Assembly (NCBI GenBank): GCA_965198095.1
Contig: OZ240239.1
Location: 3,782,001 to 3,846,000, forward strand
DNA length: 64,000 nt
Reading direction: 5' to 3'
Origin: CBDFJH01 sp965198095
GTDB taxonomy: Bacteria; Latescibacterota; UBA2968; GCA-2709665
Numbering within the stretch: the stretch's first letter is position 1; each line of letters begins with the position of its first letter. A program made the translations under genes and the position numbers. The notes beneath the pieces were generated by a model. It did no database searches and had not been told where the DNA came from. It saw nothing but the letters and a program-made list of their open reading frames with translations. Positions 8,306 through 16,815 of the stretch are shown one piece after another.

Positions 8306-8341
8306 TCCCCTCTCCCCGTGGGAGAGGTCCGGGGTGAGGGT
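8306..8341. repeat. Dispersed CTCTCCC/GGGAGAG palindromic repeat, copy 3
   Basis: CCCCTCTCCCC-gt-GGGAGAGG is followed by CCGGGGTGAGGG, the same layout as the element at 7902-7951. Apart from these repeats I recognise nothing in 8228-8543. Confidence 0.55.
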
Positions 8342-8543
8342 GTCGCGGTTACTGCGACATCCCCGGTTTCTTCAAGAACACGGCCACCAGAAAGCCTGTT
8401 GAAGACACGATGCCGGGTGCGAGGGCTGTATTGGGAGATGCCTGAACTCTGCCGATTCCAAGGAACCCGGATTTGGAACCTTCCACCGGATTGCCATATC
8501 GGACGCCCCGGAATTGATATAGGCAAAACTGGAGGGTGTGACT

Positions 8544-9253
8544 GTGGACCTTTACGTAGGTACAAGTGGATACAACTACAAGGAGTGGAAGGGCCCCTTC
8601 TATCCTGAGAAGATGCCCAATAGGGAGATGCTCGGCTTCTATGGCCGGCACTTCCGTTCAGTCGAGATCAACAATTCCTTCTACAGGGTTCCGAAGCCGG
8701 ATGTGGTGGCGTCCTGGGCGTCGCAGGTGGAGGATGATTTCCGGTTCGTGATGAAGGCGACGCGGCGGATTACGCATATCGAGCGGCTGAAGGAGGTTGA
8801 CGAGGCGACGGAGTACTTCCTGGGAATCGCGGCATATATGAAGGAGAAGCTGGGGGCGATTCTGTTCCAGCTTCCCCCCTACCTGCGGAAGAACGCCGAT
8901 CGACTCCGGACATTCGTGGACCTTCTGCCGGACGGAACGCCGGGGGTGCTGGAGTTCCGGCACGAGTCCTGGTTCGACGAGGAGGTCTACGACTGCCTGC
9001 GCTCGAAGAATCTGGCGCTCTGCATCGTCCACGACGATCCTGACGAGGAAGAAGGCGACGACAAGGAGACGCCGTTCGTGGCGACGGCCGATTGGGGATA
9101 CCTGCGGCTTCGAGGCGCGGATATTCCGATGAAGATCTGAAGGCGTGGAAGGAACGGATTCTAAAGCAGAAGTGGGAACGGGCGTTCGTCTATTTCAAAC
9201 ACGAAGCGGAAGGGCTCGGGCCGGAGTTGGCGAAAAGGTTCATCGAGGCGTAA
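8544..9253 (+). pseudogene. DUF72-family protein with a single frameshift near the C-terminus
   Basis: The frame from the GTG at 8544 gives DLYVGTSGYNYKEWKGPFYP, then FRSVEINNSFYRVP and GVLEFRHESWF, clear DUF72 (YecE-like TIM-barrel) signatures. The function of the family is unknown. The frame breaks near 9118-9122: one frame stops at 9140 after ADIPMKI. The neighbouring frame continues YSDEDLKAWKERILKQKW and ends FVYFKHEAEGLGPELAKRF, the expected family tail, stopping at 9253. One missing base explains it, either a true mutation or a sequencing error. GGAGGG at 8531-8536 fits the start at 8544 better than the GTG at 8538. Confidence 0.85.
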
Positions 9254-9348
9254 TGCACATCGCAACATGGAATACAAACAAGGGAAAGATCAGCCGGAAG
9301 CTACGGAAAATCGAGACCCGGATTGAGCAGGTCTACGAAGAACTGTAG
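9253..9348 (+). CDS. Small ORF overlapping the DUF72 stop (31 residues, unknown)
   Basis: The ATG overlaps the TAA of the DUF72 gene (TAATG), an arrangement that allows translational coupling. The product is short, basic in the middle and predicted helical (KGKISRKLRKIETRIEQVYEEL). I recognise no family and it may not be a real gene. Confidence 0.3.
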   Translation: MHIATWNTNKGKISRKLRKIETRIEQVYEEL

Positions 9349-9418
9349 CAGAGGACACCCCGCAGGAATTCCACATCCACAGTGATGGGGACCTCAACGC
9401 CCCTCCTTCCACAAGCAT

Positions 9419-9451
9419 TTTTATACTAATTTTAGCTTTTTTAGTATAAAA
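9419..9451. promoter_or_regulatory. Operator-like inverted repeat 1 upstream of the Fic gene
   Basis: TTTTATACTAA and TTAGTATAAAA form perfect 11-bp arms separated by 11 bases. The site sits in a strikingly AT-rich stretch (about 9412-9600) within otherwise GC-rich DNA. The same arm sequence with the same spacer length recurs at 9542-9570. Confidence 0.7.
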
Positions 9452-9541
9452 TTAGTAATTGATAAGATATTTTATATAAATAATTTATAACAATACTTTC
9501 GACTCTTGTGGCCAAATTGTATTCTTGATATTTATTTTGTT

Positions 9542-9571
9542 TTATACTAAATTTAAATGGATTAGTATAAT
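9542..9571 (+). promoter_or_regulatory. Operator-like inverted repeat 2 overlapping a TATAAT box
   Basis: TTATACTAA at 9542-9550 and TTAGTATAA at 9562-9570 are 9-bp arms with an 11-base spacer, the same module as at 9419-9451. TATAAT at 9566-9571 overlaps the right arm and would start transcription about 20 bases before the Fic ATG, so binding here should repress the gene. No good -35 box is visible. Confidence 0.6.
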
Positions 9572-9600
9572 TTTGACATGGTTATAAACCGAGAATGTAA

Positions 9601-10932
9601 ATGAAAATTCCGAGAACTCCCCCCAGCATGGAGAAATTATCAGAAGTCCTGAAAGACCCCAGCCGGTTTCAGAGGATAATCTTCAACTCACAGGATATTC
9701 TACCCAAAGATAAGTATCCGCACTGGGACAATGTGCGCTATCTGAAGCCCCCGAAGGGGATGTCACATCAGGATTGGTGGCTTGCGCTCAAGTTACAGCG
9801 TCAAACGCTATTTAAGCAGGTCCCTCTTAAGGACCGGAACGGCAGACACTTTCGCTATCTCATTACAGACCCCATTCCCGAAAGACTTCACAAGATCGAC
9901 CTCAGAGCCGGCGGGCGCATCGAAATGCCTGCCCAGATAACGAATCCAGAAACAAGGCATCAATACTACATCGCCTCGCTCATCGAGGAGGCGATCACCT
10001 CAAGCCAGCTTGAGGGGGCCTCAACGACGCGCCAGGTCGCCAAAGAGATGATCCGGGAAGGCCGGAAGCCCCGCGACCGGAGCGAACGGATGATCTTGAA
10101 CAACTACCTGACGATGAAGGAAATCGGGAGTCTCAAGAACGAGCGATTGACCAAGGGCCTGATCCTTGAGATCCATCGTCTGGTGACGGAGAAGACCATC
10201 GATGACGCCTCAGCCGCCGGGCGACTCCGTAGGCGTGATGAGGCAATTTACGTCAGCGATCCTGATGGGACAGTCTTACACCGCCCGCCCTCTGCGGATG
10301 AACTCGAAGAACGTCTCGATGCGATGTGCGATTTCGCCAACGGTAAGACACCGAAAAGGTTTCTCTATCCGACGCTCCGCTCGATCATCCTTCATTTCTG
10401 GCTGGCATATGACCATCCATTTGTGGACGGAAACGGAAGGACAGCGAGGGCGTTGTTCTATTGGTCCATGCTCCACTACGGGTACTGGCTCTGCGAATAC
10501 ATCTCGATTTCGCACATCCTCCGCAAAGCCCCGGACCAATACAGTCGGGCATTCCTCTATACAGAAACGGATGACAATGATCTGACTTACTTTATTATCT
10601 ATCACCTTGACGTGATCGACCGGGCAATCCGCGCCCTTCACACGTATATCCGGCGCAAGACGGAAATGCTGACGGCACTCGAAACAGAATTGAAGCGGCT
10701 GGGGACGTTTAACCACCGGCAGCGGGCGCTGCTCAGTCACGCACTCCGGCATCCAAATGGCCGGTACACCATCCAGAGTCATCAAACCAGCCAAGGCGTG
10801 GTATATCAGACAGCGCGCTTAGACCTTTTTGCTCTTGAGCGTCGTGGCCTGCTCAACGCAAAGAAGGTCGGGAGGAGATGGTATTTCTTTCCGGCGAATG
10901 ACCTTGAGGAGAAACTCACCCGAGTATCTTGA
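9601..10932 (+). CDS. Fic-family protein (AMPylase-type) with C-terminal winged helix
   Basis: The 443-residue protein carries the Fic core HPFVDGNGRTAR with the catalytic His near residue 272. Fic enzymes transfer AMP or related groups from nucleotides to hydroxyl side chains. The upstream ITSSQLEGAS at about residues 131-140 matches the S/T-x-x-x-E-G inhibitory motif of self-inhibited (alpha-inh) Fic proteins. The C-terminal 80 residues (FNHRQRALLSHALRHPNGRY onward) look like a winged helix-turn-helix, so the protein could bind the paired operators in front of its own gene. The AT-rich promoter contrasts with the flanking DNA and suggests transfer. No strong ribosome-binding site is seen before the ATG. 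The target is unknown. Confidence 0.88.
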   Translation: MKIPRTPPSMEKLSEVLKDPSRFQRIIFNSQDILPKDKYPHWDNVRYLKPPKGMSHQDWWLALKLQRQTLFKQVPLKDRNGRHFRYLITDPIPERLHKIDLRAGGRIEMPAQITNPETRHQYYIASLIEEAITSSQLEGASTTRQVAKEMIREGRKPRDRSERMILNNYLTMKEIGSLKNERLTKGLILEIHRLVTEKTIDDASAAGRLRRRDEAIYVSDPDGTVLHRPPSADELEERLDAMCDFANGKTPKRFLYPTLRSIILHFWLAYDHPFVDGNGRTARALFYWSMLHYGYWLCEYISISHILRKAPDQYSRAFLYTETDDNDLTYFIIYHLDVIDRAIRALHTYIRRKTEMLTALETELKRLGTFNHRQRALLSHALRHPNGRYTIQSHQTSQGVVYQTARLDLFALERRGLLNAKKVGRRWYFFPANDLEEKLTRVS

Positions 10933-11037
10933 GTACCATCCTGATACCTGACCCCGACTACGGTCGAGAGACCGCGGGTGCGTGACGGTCTGCTTCCAGC
11001 GCGGTCAGTCGCGCCGTCCCAGCGTAACGGAAGCGAC

Positions 11038-11139
11038 ATGGTCGAGAGAAAAAGGGCGATACGCTACCTGTTGGATCGTGCAGATGACGGGTTGGCGCTG
11101 CGCGAGATTCACGCACAATCGTCACACACCCCCCTCTGA
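11038..11139 (+). CDS. Small ORF before the helicase (33 residues, unknown)
   Basis: An ATG at 11038 starts a 33-residue frame rich in charged residues (RYLLDRADDGLALREIHAQ) that could form a short helix-turn-helix. It may be a remnant of a larger regulator. The rest of 10933-11264 shows nothing I recognise. Confidence 0.25.
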   Translation: MVERKRAIRYLLDRADDGLALREIHAQSSHTPL

Positions 11140-11264
11140 TGGGTCGGCTCAAGTCGTATTCGCAGCTATGGCGATCTTGAAACGCCGCTTCGATCGAAAA
11201 CCGCGGGGCGTCCGGGTCGAGCGAGCGATTTGAAGAGGCGCCGTGTGAAAACGTTACAGGTTGG

Positions 11265-14192
11265 TTGAAGGATTTCGAACGAGAGAAAAAGAGGATGCGC
11301 CAGCCGCACGGACGTGATTCGACCTCCGGAAGCCCTCTGTACGTCGGACGAACGGGGCTGGCATCGTTCGTGTTCGCGCTCTTTCATCCAAGACACGCAA
11401 AGGCTGCCAGGGTGACTACGGACAGCTTGACACTGACGCGTAGTTTCGGGTTGGCCAAAATCCCCTTTCGGAAGATCGAGACGACCAAAATAGTGATCGG
11501 GTGGTTCTGGGGCGGCATTCAGGTCCGCCATGCATCCGGGACAGCGGTCTTATCGGGGCTGCCGCAGCCCGAGGCGCGGGCGCTCGCCGACGCACTGGAG
11601 GGCGCGAGGGTTGACTGGTGGCGAAGAACGCTGGCCGCACACGGGGAAACGCTACGTTCCGTCGACGACCGCCTGGCCCAGCTTGCGGACCCACCCAGGT
11701 ACATGGCCCGCAACGTCTTTTCCGGCCTCGAGCGTGACGCCGGGGATGTGGTTGCCCAGTTCCCCTCTCTCTGGCCCGACAAGCTGTCCGGCATTGCGGA
11801 AATCCGAATGTTGAAGGCGACACAGGACTTCTTCAAGGGCTCCGAGGCTTACCGGGCGCGAGCCAACAACACCTTTATTGTCAATGAGTTGTGCCGGTCT
11901 AGAAAATTCTTCGACAGGGTCGAGGCGAGACCTCTCACTGACGAGCAACGGAGATCGGTCGTCGTCGATGAGGACCGCAACCTGGTCGTTGCGGCTGCGG
12001 GCAGCGGCAAGACATCCGTGATCGTGGCCAAGGCCGGCTGGCTTCTCCAAAAGGGTTATCGCCATCCCTCGGAGATGTTGTTGCTTGCGTTTTCCAGAGA
12101 CGCTCGCAAGGAGATGGAGGGAAGGGTCCGCGGCCGTCTCGGCGAAGCGGCGGCCGGGCTCACCGTTCGAACGTTCCACAGCCTGGGCATGTCCATCATC
12201 GGCGAAGCCGAGGGTAGACGTCCCGCACTGGCCAAAGTGGCCGGAGACGAGAAGGCCCTCTTCGATCTGCTGAAGGACATCATTGCCGATCTGCTTGCCG
12301 ACCCCATATTCGCGACGGTGATGCTGGCGTGGTTTCGGGAACACTTCGTCCCTTACCGCAGCGAGCACGAGTTCCGAAATCAGGGCGAGTACTGGGACTA
12401 CGTCCGAGCGAACGAGATCCGGTCATTGCAGGGCGAGAAGCTCAAGAGCTTCGAGGAATGCGAAATCGCCAACTTCCTCTACCTCAACGGTGTGCCCTAC
12501 GAGTACGAACGCCCCTACGAGCACGAAACCGCGACATCGAAGAGACGGCAATACCAACCCGATTTCTATCTCCCGGACGCAGGGATATACATCGAACATT
12601 TCGCACTTTCCGCGTCGGGCGATACGCCTCCTTTCATCGGCCGCAAGGAATATCTCCGGTCAGTGAAATGGAAGCGCCGGCTCCATGTCGAGCATGGCAC
12701 CGTTCTCATCGAGACCTTCAGTCACGAGAAGACTGCCGGCAAGTTGACCGAAAACCTGGCCGCCAAACTGGCCGACCATGGCGTAACGCCATCTCCAATC
12801 CCTCCCTCCGAAATCTTCGCCGTTCTCGAACGGCAGGGCCGAGTTGAACGGTTTACGCGTCTGGTCGCGACCTTCCTTCACCATTACAAGGGCGCACAGC
12901 TCTCCGCCGAGGAATTGGCCCGACGGGCCGCGAACGCAGTCGACCGACCTCGGGCCGAGGCATTCCTGAGCATCTTTGAGCTGATCTTCGAGCGCTACCA
13001 GGATTCTCTCGACCGATTTCGGCAGATTGACTTCCATGACATGATCAACAAGGCGACGGAGCAGGTCGAGAGCGGTCGCTACTGCAGCCCGTTCGGTTAC
13101 ATCCTCGTCGACGAGTTCCAGGACATCTCGCCTGGACGGGCGCGGTTGCTGAAGGCGTTGCTGGACCGATCCCCGACCGCCCAGTTGTTCGCCGTCGGAG
13201 ACGACTGGCAGGCCATCTATCGATTCGCCGGCTCGGACATCGCCATCATTCGAGAGTTCCAGGAGCGCTTTGGCGCGACCGAGCGTATCGACCTGGCGAC
13301 GACATTCCGGTGCGCCGATCGTATCGCCGCCGTCGCAACGCATTTCGTCCTCAGCAACCCCGCCCAGATTCGCAAGCATGTTTCCTCTACTTTCCGGGCA
13401 AGCAGACCGTGCGTGCATGTAGGCCTCCCCGGCAAGGAAGGCCCCGATCTGCTGGCGAAGGCTCTGAGAGCGGTCGCCGGCGACGGGGTCGACAGTGATG
13501 CGAAGTCGACTGTTCTGTTGCTGGGCAGGTACAGGCACTCGCGGCCGGAGAACATGGCCGGGTTGGCAAAGGCATATCCCGGCCTGGAGCTCGACTACAA
13601 GACCGTGCACGGCTCAAAAGGGCTTGAGGCTGACTACGTCGTCGTGCTCGACCTGTGCTCCGGAAAATATGGCTTCCCTGCCGAGATCGCCGATGACCCG
13701 CTGTTTGATCTCGTCCTCGCGGCGCCCGAAGAGCATCCGAACGCCGAGGAGCGGCGTCTGCTTTACGTCGCCATCACCCGCGCCAGGCGTGGTGTCTTTC
13801 TTCTCGCCAATGGCCGGTCGCCTTCCCCATTTGTTATGGAATTGTTGACCGGCGGCTATGACGTCACCGTTTTCGGCCGGCTGCCGGAGAGCGATGTCCC
13901 CTGCCCGACGTGCGTCAAAGGACGCCTGGAGCACAGGCAAAACACTCAGGACCGGAGCGTGTTCTACGGCTGCTCGCACTGGCCGTATTGCGACTACACG
14001 CAGTCCGCCTGTCCGCATTGCGGAACCGGTTTGCTGGTCAAGACTGACGGAACCTTCGGTTGCCGCGATTGTAGCCGGACCGCCGAGGCGTGCCCGATGT
14101 GCAGCGGATGGCTGAAAACGAAACGCGGAAAGCACGGAGCGTTCCTGGGTTGTTCGAATTGGCCAATCTGCGACTACACCCGAAACATCTGA
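11265..14192 (+). CDS. HelD-like UvrD-family helicase with inserted nuclease-like segment and zinc-ribbon tail
   Basis: This protein of up to 975 residues follows E. coli DNA helicase IV. It has an N-terminal HelD region, Walker A AAAGSGKTS near residue 245, LLLAFSRDARKEM and TFHSLG, then ILVDEFQDISPGRA near 613, AVGDDWQAIYRFAGSD, and a C-terminal helicase half with TVHGSKGLEADYV and RLLYVAITRARR. Two additions stand out. Between about residues 395 and 500, IANFLYLNGVPYEYERPY, YQPDFYLPD and IYIEHFAL resemble a PD-(D/E)xK-type fold. The last 100 residues contain topoisomerase-type zinc ribbons (CPTC...GCSHWPYC, CPHC...GCRDC, CPMC...GCSNWPIC). The start is uncertain (TTG 11265 or ATG 11295). 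A role in DNA repair or defence is inferred from the fold only. Confidence 0.88.
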   Translation: MKDFEREKKRMRQPHGRDSTSGSPLYVGRTGLASFVFALFHPRHAKAARVTTDSLTLTRSFGLAKIPFRKIETTKIVIGWFWGGIQVRHASGTAVLSGLPQPEARALADALEGARVDWWRRTLAAHGETLRSVDDRLAQLADPPRYMARNVFSGLERDAGDVVAQFPSLWPDKLSGIAEIRMLKATQDFFKGSEAYRARANNTFIVNELCRSRKFFDRVEARPLTDEQRRSVVVDEDRNLVVAAAGSGKTSVIVAKAGWLLQKGYRHPSEMLLLAFSRDARKEMEGRVRGRLGEAAAGLTVRTFHSLGMSIIGEAEGRRPALAKVAGDEKALFDLLKDIIADLLADPIFATVMLAWFREHFVPYRSEHEFRNQGEYWDYVRANEIRSLQGEKLKSFEECEIANFLYLNGVPYEYERPYEHETATSKRRQYQPDFYLPDAGIYIEHFALSASGDTPPFIGRKEYLRSVKWKRRLHVEHGTVLIETFSHEKTAGKLTENLAAKLADHGVTPSPIPPSEIFAVLERQGRVERFTRLVATFLHHYKGAQLSAEELARRAANAVDRPRAEAFLSIFELIFERYQDSLDRFRQIDFHDMINKATEQVESGRYCSPFGYILVDEFQDISPGRARLLKALLDRSPTAQLFAVGDDWQAIYRFAGSDIAIIREFQERFGATERIDLATTFRCADRIAAVATHFVLSNPAQIRKHVSSTFRASRPCVHVGLPGKEGPDLLAKALRAVAGDGVDSDAKSTVLLLGRYRHSRPENMAGLAKAYPGLELDYKTVHGSKGLEADYVVVLDLCSGKYGFPAEIADDPLFDLVLAAPEEHPNAEERRLLYVAITRARRGVFLLANGRSPSPFVMELLTGGYDVTVFGRLPESDVPCPTCVKGRLEHRQNTQDRSVFYGCSHWPYCDYTQSACPHCGTGLLVKTDGTFGCRDCSRTAEACPMCSGWLKTKRGKHGAFLGCSNWPICDYTRNI

Positions 14193-14441
14193 AGAGAAAG
14201 CCAAGGACCGGGAATTCGACCAGCGTGGTCCATCTCAGACAACGGACCAGGCGGTAGCATCCCTTGCCAGGCCGGGGTTGATCAGACCGGACGACGCCGG
14301 TGAACGTGAGCCGCTTTGGGAAAAGGCCTCCGGGAGTCAGCGACCGAGGATCCGGTTGCACACACGCCTTCGGAAGCGCGCGGCATTCGGCTCCCGGTTG
14401 GACCGACACCGCCAAGGCTCACCTTGACCCGGAAATATTAA

Positions 14442-14475
14442 GCCCGCCAAGTCTTTGACTTGGCGGGCCTTATTC
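14442..14475 (-). terminator. Strong terminator-like hairpin next to a tRNA fragment
   Basis: GCCCGCCAAGTC at 14442-14453 and GACTTGGCGGGC at 14457-14468 form a perfect 12-bp stem with a TTT loop. Read on the minus strand it follows directly after the tRNA-fMet-like fragment, as a tRNA terminator would. Read on the plus strand it could end the helicase transcript. Confidence 0.65.
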
Positions 14476-14516
14476 AGTCGCCCGGACAGGATTTGAAGCT
14501 GCGACCTTCAGGTGAT
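14476..14516 (-). pseudogene. 3-prime fragment of an initiator tRNA-Met
   Basis: On the minus strand the sequence reads CACCTGAAGGTCGCAGCTTC and continues AAATCCTGTCCGGGCGAC. This matches the anticodon-stem 3-prime side, variable loop, T-arm and acceptor of bacterial fMet tRNA, with one change in the T-stem (G to C). The 5-prime half and anticodon are absent. A tRNA 3-prime end plus terminator is the usual scar of integrative elements; element ends are not proven. Nothing else is recognisable in 14193-14681. Confidence 0.6.
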
Positions 14517-14681
14517 GGATGGCACAATGCCCAAGCTTTCGAAGTAACCTTCAGGCGCTGATCGAGGCGCCGGGCTCCGGGAGCCGTTCTTAGCGCGCCC
14601 CTTCTCGGGACGATCCCCCCCTCACCGGTGACGGGCGGAGACGCCGGCCCTCACCCCGAAGTCCGCTCCCGGTTGTGGCCC

Positions 14682-15815
14682 CTATCGCACCGGGACCGAT
14701 ACGGAGATCCGGTGGGTCAGGACCCACGCGTCCCGTAACGTCAATGGACCCTCGGGCGCCGTCACGAAGTCGGAGTTGAATGCCATACCCTCCGCCCGGG
14801 CCCGTTCCACGCCCGGCCGACCGGTTCCCGTGATCAGCCGTCCGGCATAGCGCAGGTCGAACTGGGCGAGACCGAAGTGGAGCCCCCAGCTCGGGGTCCA
14901 CTCCATCCAGCCCTCCCTCTGGTCCCGCTTCCAGCCTTCGATGTGGTTGGCCTGTGTCAGATCGTACTGAATGGAGCGCAGGCGCAGACCGAGCTGCAAC
15001 CCGCCCCAGTCGAAGTGGCGCTCAATCCCCATCCGGATCCTGACGTTCGAGAAGGAGAACTCATTCTCGACCGTCTTCTCGCCCGCCCGGATCACGTTGC
15101 CGGTATGTCCGATCGTGTCTGTCGCGGCGTCGGCCCACGTATCGCTCCGGATCGGCTCCAGGACGACGTCGATCCCGTAGGTCGCCCCCTCTCCGGTCCC
15201 CGCGACACCCACCCCGAAGTTATAGGCCCACGAGTCGCCCGGGTCGCGGGGGATGTCCTGGATCTCGTAGTTGGGGATCTTGGGATGAGACTTTCGGTTC
15301 ACGGTCGCCGCGACTCCGAAACGCCATCCGCTCGACGTCAGGGGCTGAGTGAATCCCAGGTGGACTCCCGACGTGTTCGTCTGATCGAGATTCCGCTCGA
15401 TGCGCGGCACCCACGCTCCAGACTGATCTTCGTCGTGCCAACGCCAATCCAGATAGTGGACCTCGTGCGTCACGTCGAAGCGGCTGTGGAGAAGGAGGGC
15501 CTCGAAAGACTGTCCGCTCTCCCAATCGCCGAGGAGGCCGAGGCGAACGTCCAGGCTGTGACCGTCCTGGTCGATCCACTCGTTGAAGGCATAGAGGTGC
15601 TCGACGCCATCGACCGCTCCCAGTCCAGCCCACAAGAGGCTTCCGGCCAGGGAGAACCCGCTCTTCCCGAGCACGCGCCCGAGGAAACCGTGGAGATAGA
15701 GGTTTCTGGCCGACTGCTCGCTCAGCCTCTGCCGACCGGCCAGACGCCGCCCGGTCCACCGGTCCGCGGCGATGAGCTGTTGGAGCGCGAAGGCGCCGCC
15801 CCCGAACCAGCTCGT
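14682..15815 (-). pseudogene. Outer-membrane beta-barrel protein, apparently 5-prime truncated
   Basis: About 378 residues are open from an in-frame TAA at 15816-15818 to the stop at 14682. The first conventional start lies near 15674, but the translation upstream of it (FALQQLIAADRWTGRRLAG, then NLYLHGFLGR) reads as genuine protein continuous with the rest. The body is a series of alternating amphipathic strands with many Trp/Tyr and Gly turns, ending in HRISVSVPVR, consistent with a beta-barrel. No signal peptide is present, so the N-terminal part seems lost. The family could not be named. Confidence 0.55.
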
Positions 15816-15945
15816 TTAGGTCTTACTTATCGGGTTTTTCGTCCGGTCCGGAAGACAATTCGTTCACATGGGGTAACCGCCTGGCGCAGCTTTCCCCTTG
15901 TGTGGGAGAGGCAGTGCCTCTCGTTCGTGCTGAATTTCCTTGACC

Positions 15946-15974
15946 TTGACATGGGCACTCTTTGTAGCTACATT
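15946..15974 (+). promoter_or_regulatory. Promoter of the dinJ-yafQ pair
   Basis: TTGACA at 15946-15951 and TACATT at 15969-15974 are separated by 17 bases. The -10 box lies inside the inverted repeat at 15961-15985, the arrangement of an autoregulated antitoxin promoter. Confidence 0.75.
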
Positions 15975-15985
15975 GAAGCTACAAA
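15961..15985. promoter_or_regulatory. Operator of the dinJ-yafQ pair
   Basis: TTTGTAGCT and AGCTACAAA form perfect 9-bp arms around the 7-base spacer ACATTGA, covering the -10 box 16 bases before the antitoxin ATG. A related site without a nearby antitoxin gene lies at 32906-32928. Confidence 0.75.
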
Positions 15986-16000
15986 CGGAGGAAGCCCGAG

Positions 16001-16258
16001 ATGAGTACCGATGCTGTTGTGCGCGCCCGGATCGACAGCGACACCAAGGCACGCGCCACCGAGGCGCTTCAAGCCATGGGCCTGTCGGTGTCCGACGCGA
16101 TCCGCCTGCTGCTGCTGCGCGTGGCGGACGAGAAGCGACTGCCGTTCGCCGTCCAGGTGCCGCATCCCACCACGGTCAAAGCCATGAAGGAATTGGCCGA
16201 GGGCAAGGGCCAGCGCTTCGGCAGCGCCGAGGAGCTGTTCCGCGACCTCGACATTTGA
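16001..16258 (+). CDS. dinJ: RelB/DinJ-family antitoxin
   Basis: The 85-residue protein starts with the ribbon-helix-helix DNA-binding region (VVRARIDSDTKARATEALQA, then MGLSVSDAIRLLL) typical of RelB/DinJ antitoxins. A C-terminal toxin-wrapping tail contains FGSAEELFRDLDI. It neutralises the YafQ-type toxin encoded one base downstream and represses the promoter together with it. GGAGG precedes the ATG. The operator overlaps the -10 box. Type II pairs of this kind are mobile and occur here between a truncated membrane-protein gene and a restriction-gene relic. Confidence 0.9.
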   Translation: MSTDAVVRARIDSDTKARATEALQAMGLSVSDAIRLLLLRVADEKRLPFAVQVPHPTTVKAMKELAEGKGQRFGSAEELFRDLDI

Positions 16259-16259
16259 C

Positions 16260-16532
16260 GTGCTGACTCCCGTTCGATCGTCGCAGTTCAAACGCGACGT
16301 AGGAAGAGCCAGGGCGCGAGGAAAAGTTCTGAGCAGGCTGCGAGCACTCCTGAAGTCGCTGATCGACCAGGAGCCGTTGTCCGCGCGCTATCGCGACCCT
16401 CTGCTGCGGGGCATTTGGAAGGGTTACCGGGAAGCGCATATCGAACCGGATTGGCTCGTGATTTACCGTGTCGAGGGTGACGAATTGCACCTGATCCGCA
16501 CCGGTACTCATTCCGATCTATTCAGGGAATAG
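16260..16532 (+). CDS. yafQ: YafQ-family mRNA interferase toxin
   Basis: This 90-residue RelE-superfamily toxin starts with GTG one base after the antitoxin stop. Family landmarks are SSQFKRDVGRARARGK at the N-terminus, LSARYRDPLLRGIWKGYREAH, EPDWLVIYRVEGDELHLIRTG and the terminal THSDLF, including the conserved His and Phe near the end that YafQ uses in ribosome-dependent mRNA cleavage. The length is normal and the reading frame intact, so it should be active when its antitoxin is degraded. Confidence 0.9.
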   Translation: MLTPVRSSQFKRDVGRARARGKVLSRLRALLKSLIDQEPLSARYRDPLLRGIWKGYREAHIEPDWLVIYRVEGDELHLIRTGTHSDLFRE

Positions 16533-16567
16533 GTCCTCCAAGCCCTCTTTCCTCTCCGCTCCGACAG

Positions 16568-16777
16568 ATGCAGCGCTGCATCGTACGGTGCGCCGGACAC
16601 GGAGCCCGGCCCACCACCTTCACCGAAGCCGAGGTTGAAGAAGCCGCCCTCAAATGGCTGCAGGGCCTCCGCTGGAACGTGGCCCACGGCACCGACATCG
16701 CCTCAGACCCACCCAACGCCGAACGTAACGACTACGGGCAGGCGGTGCCGGAGCGGGTGTACGAGGCGTTGACATCC
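16568..16777 (+). pseudogene. N-terminal relic of a type I restriction subunit HsdR
   Basis: The translation FTEAEVEEAALKWLQGL, then HGTDIASDPPNAERNDYGQAV matches the first 50 residues of type I restriction endonuclease R subunits (usual form FTE-x-x-VE-x-AAL-x-WL, HGP-x-IAP, ERxDY-x-x-VVL). After about 70 codons the homology stops and palindromic sequence follows. No motor or nuclease domain, and no hsdM or hsdS, is present. Confidence 0.7.
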
Positions 16778-16815
16778 CCTCACCGCATCAGCCGTCGCCT
16801 GTCGGCTCGGCTTCT

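Noticed and set aside
7902..8341. CRISPR-like repeats
   Set aside because: Copies are palindromic, few, unevenly spaced and variable, with no spacers of constant length and no cas genes.
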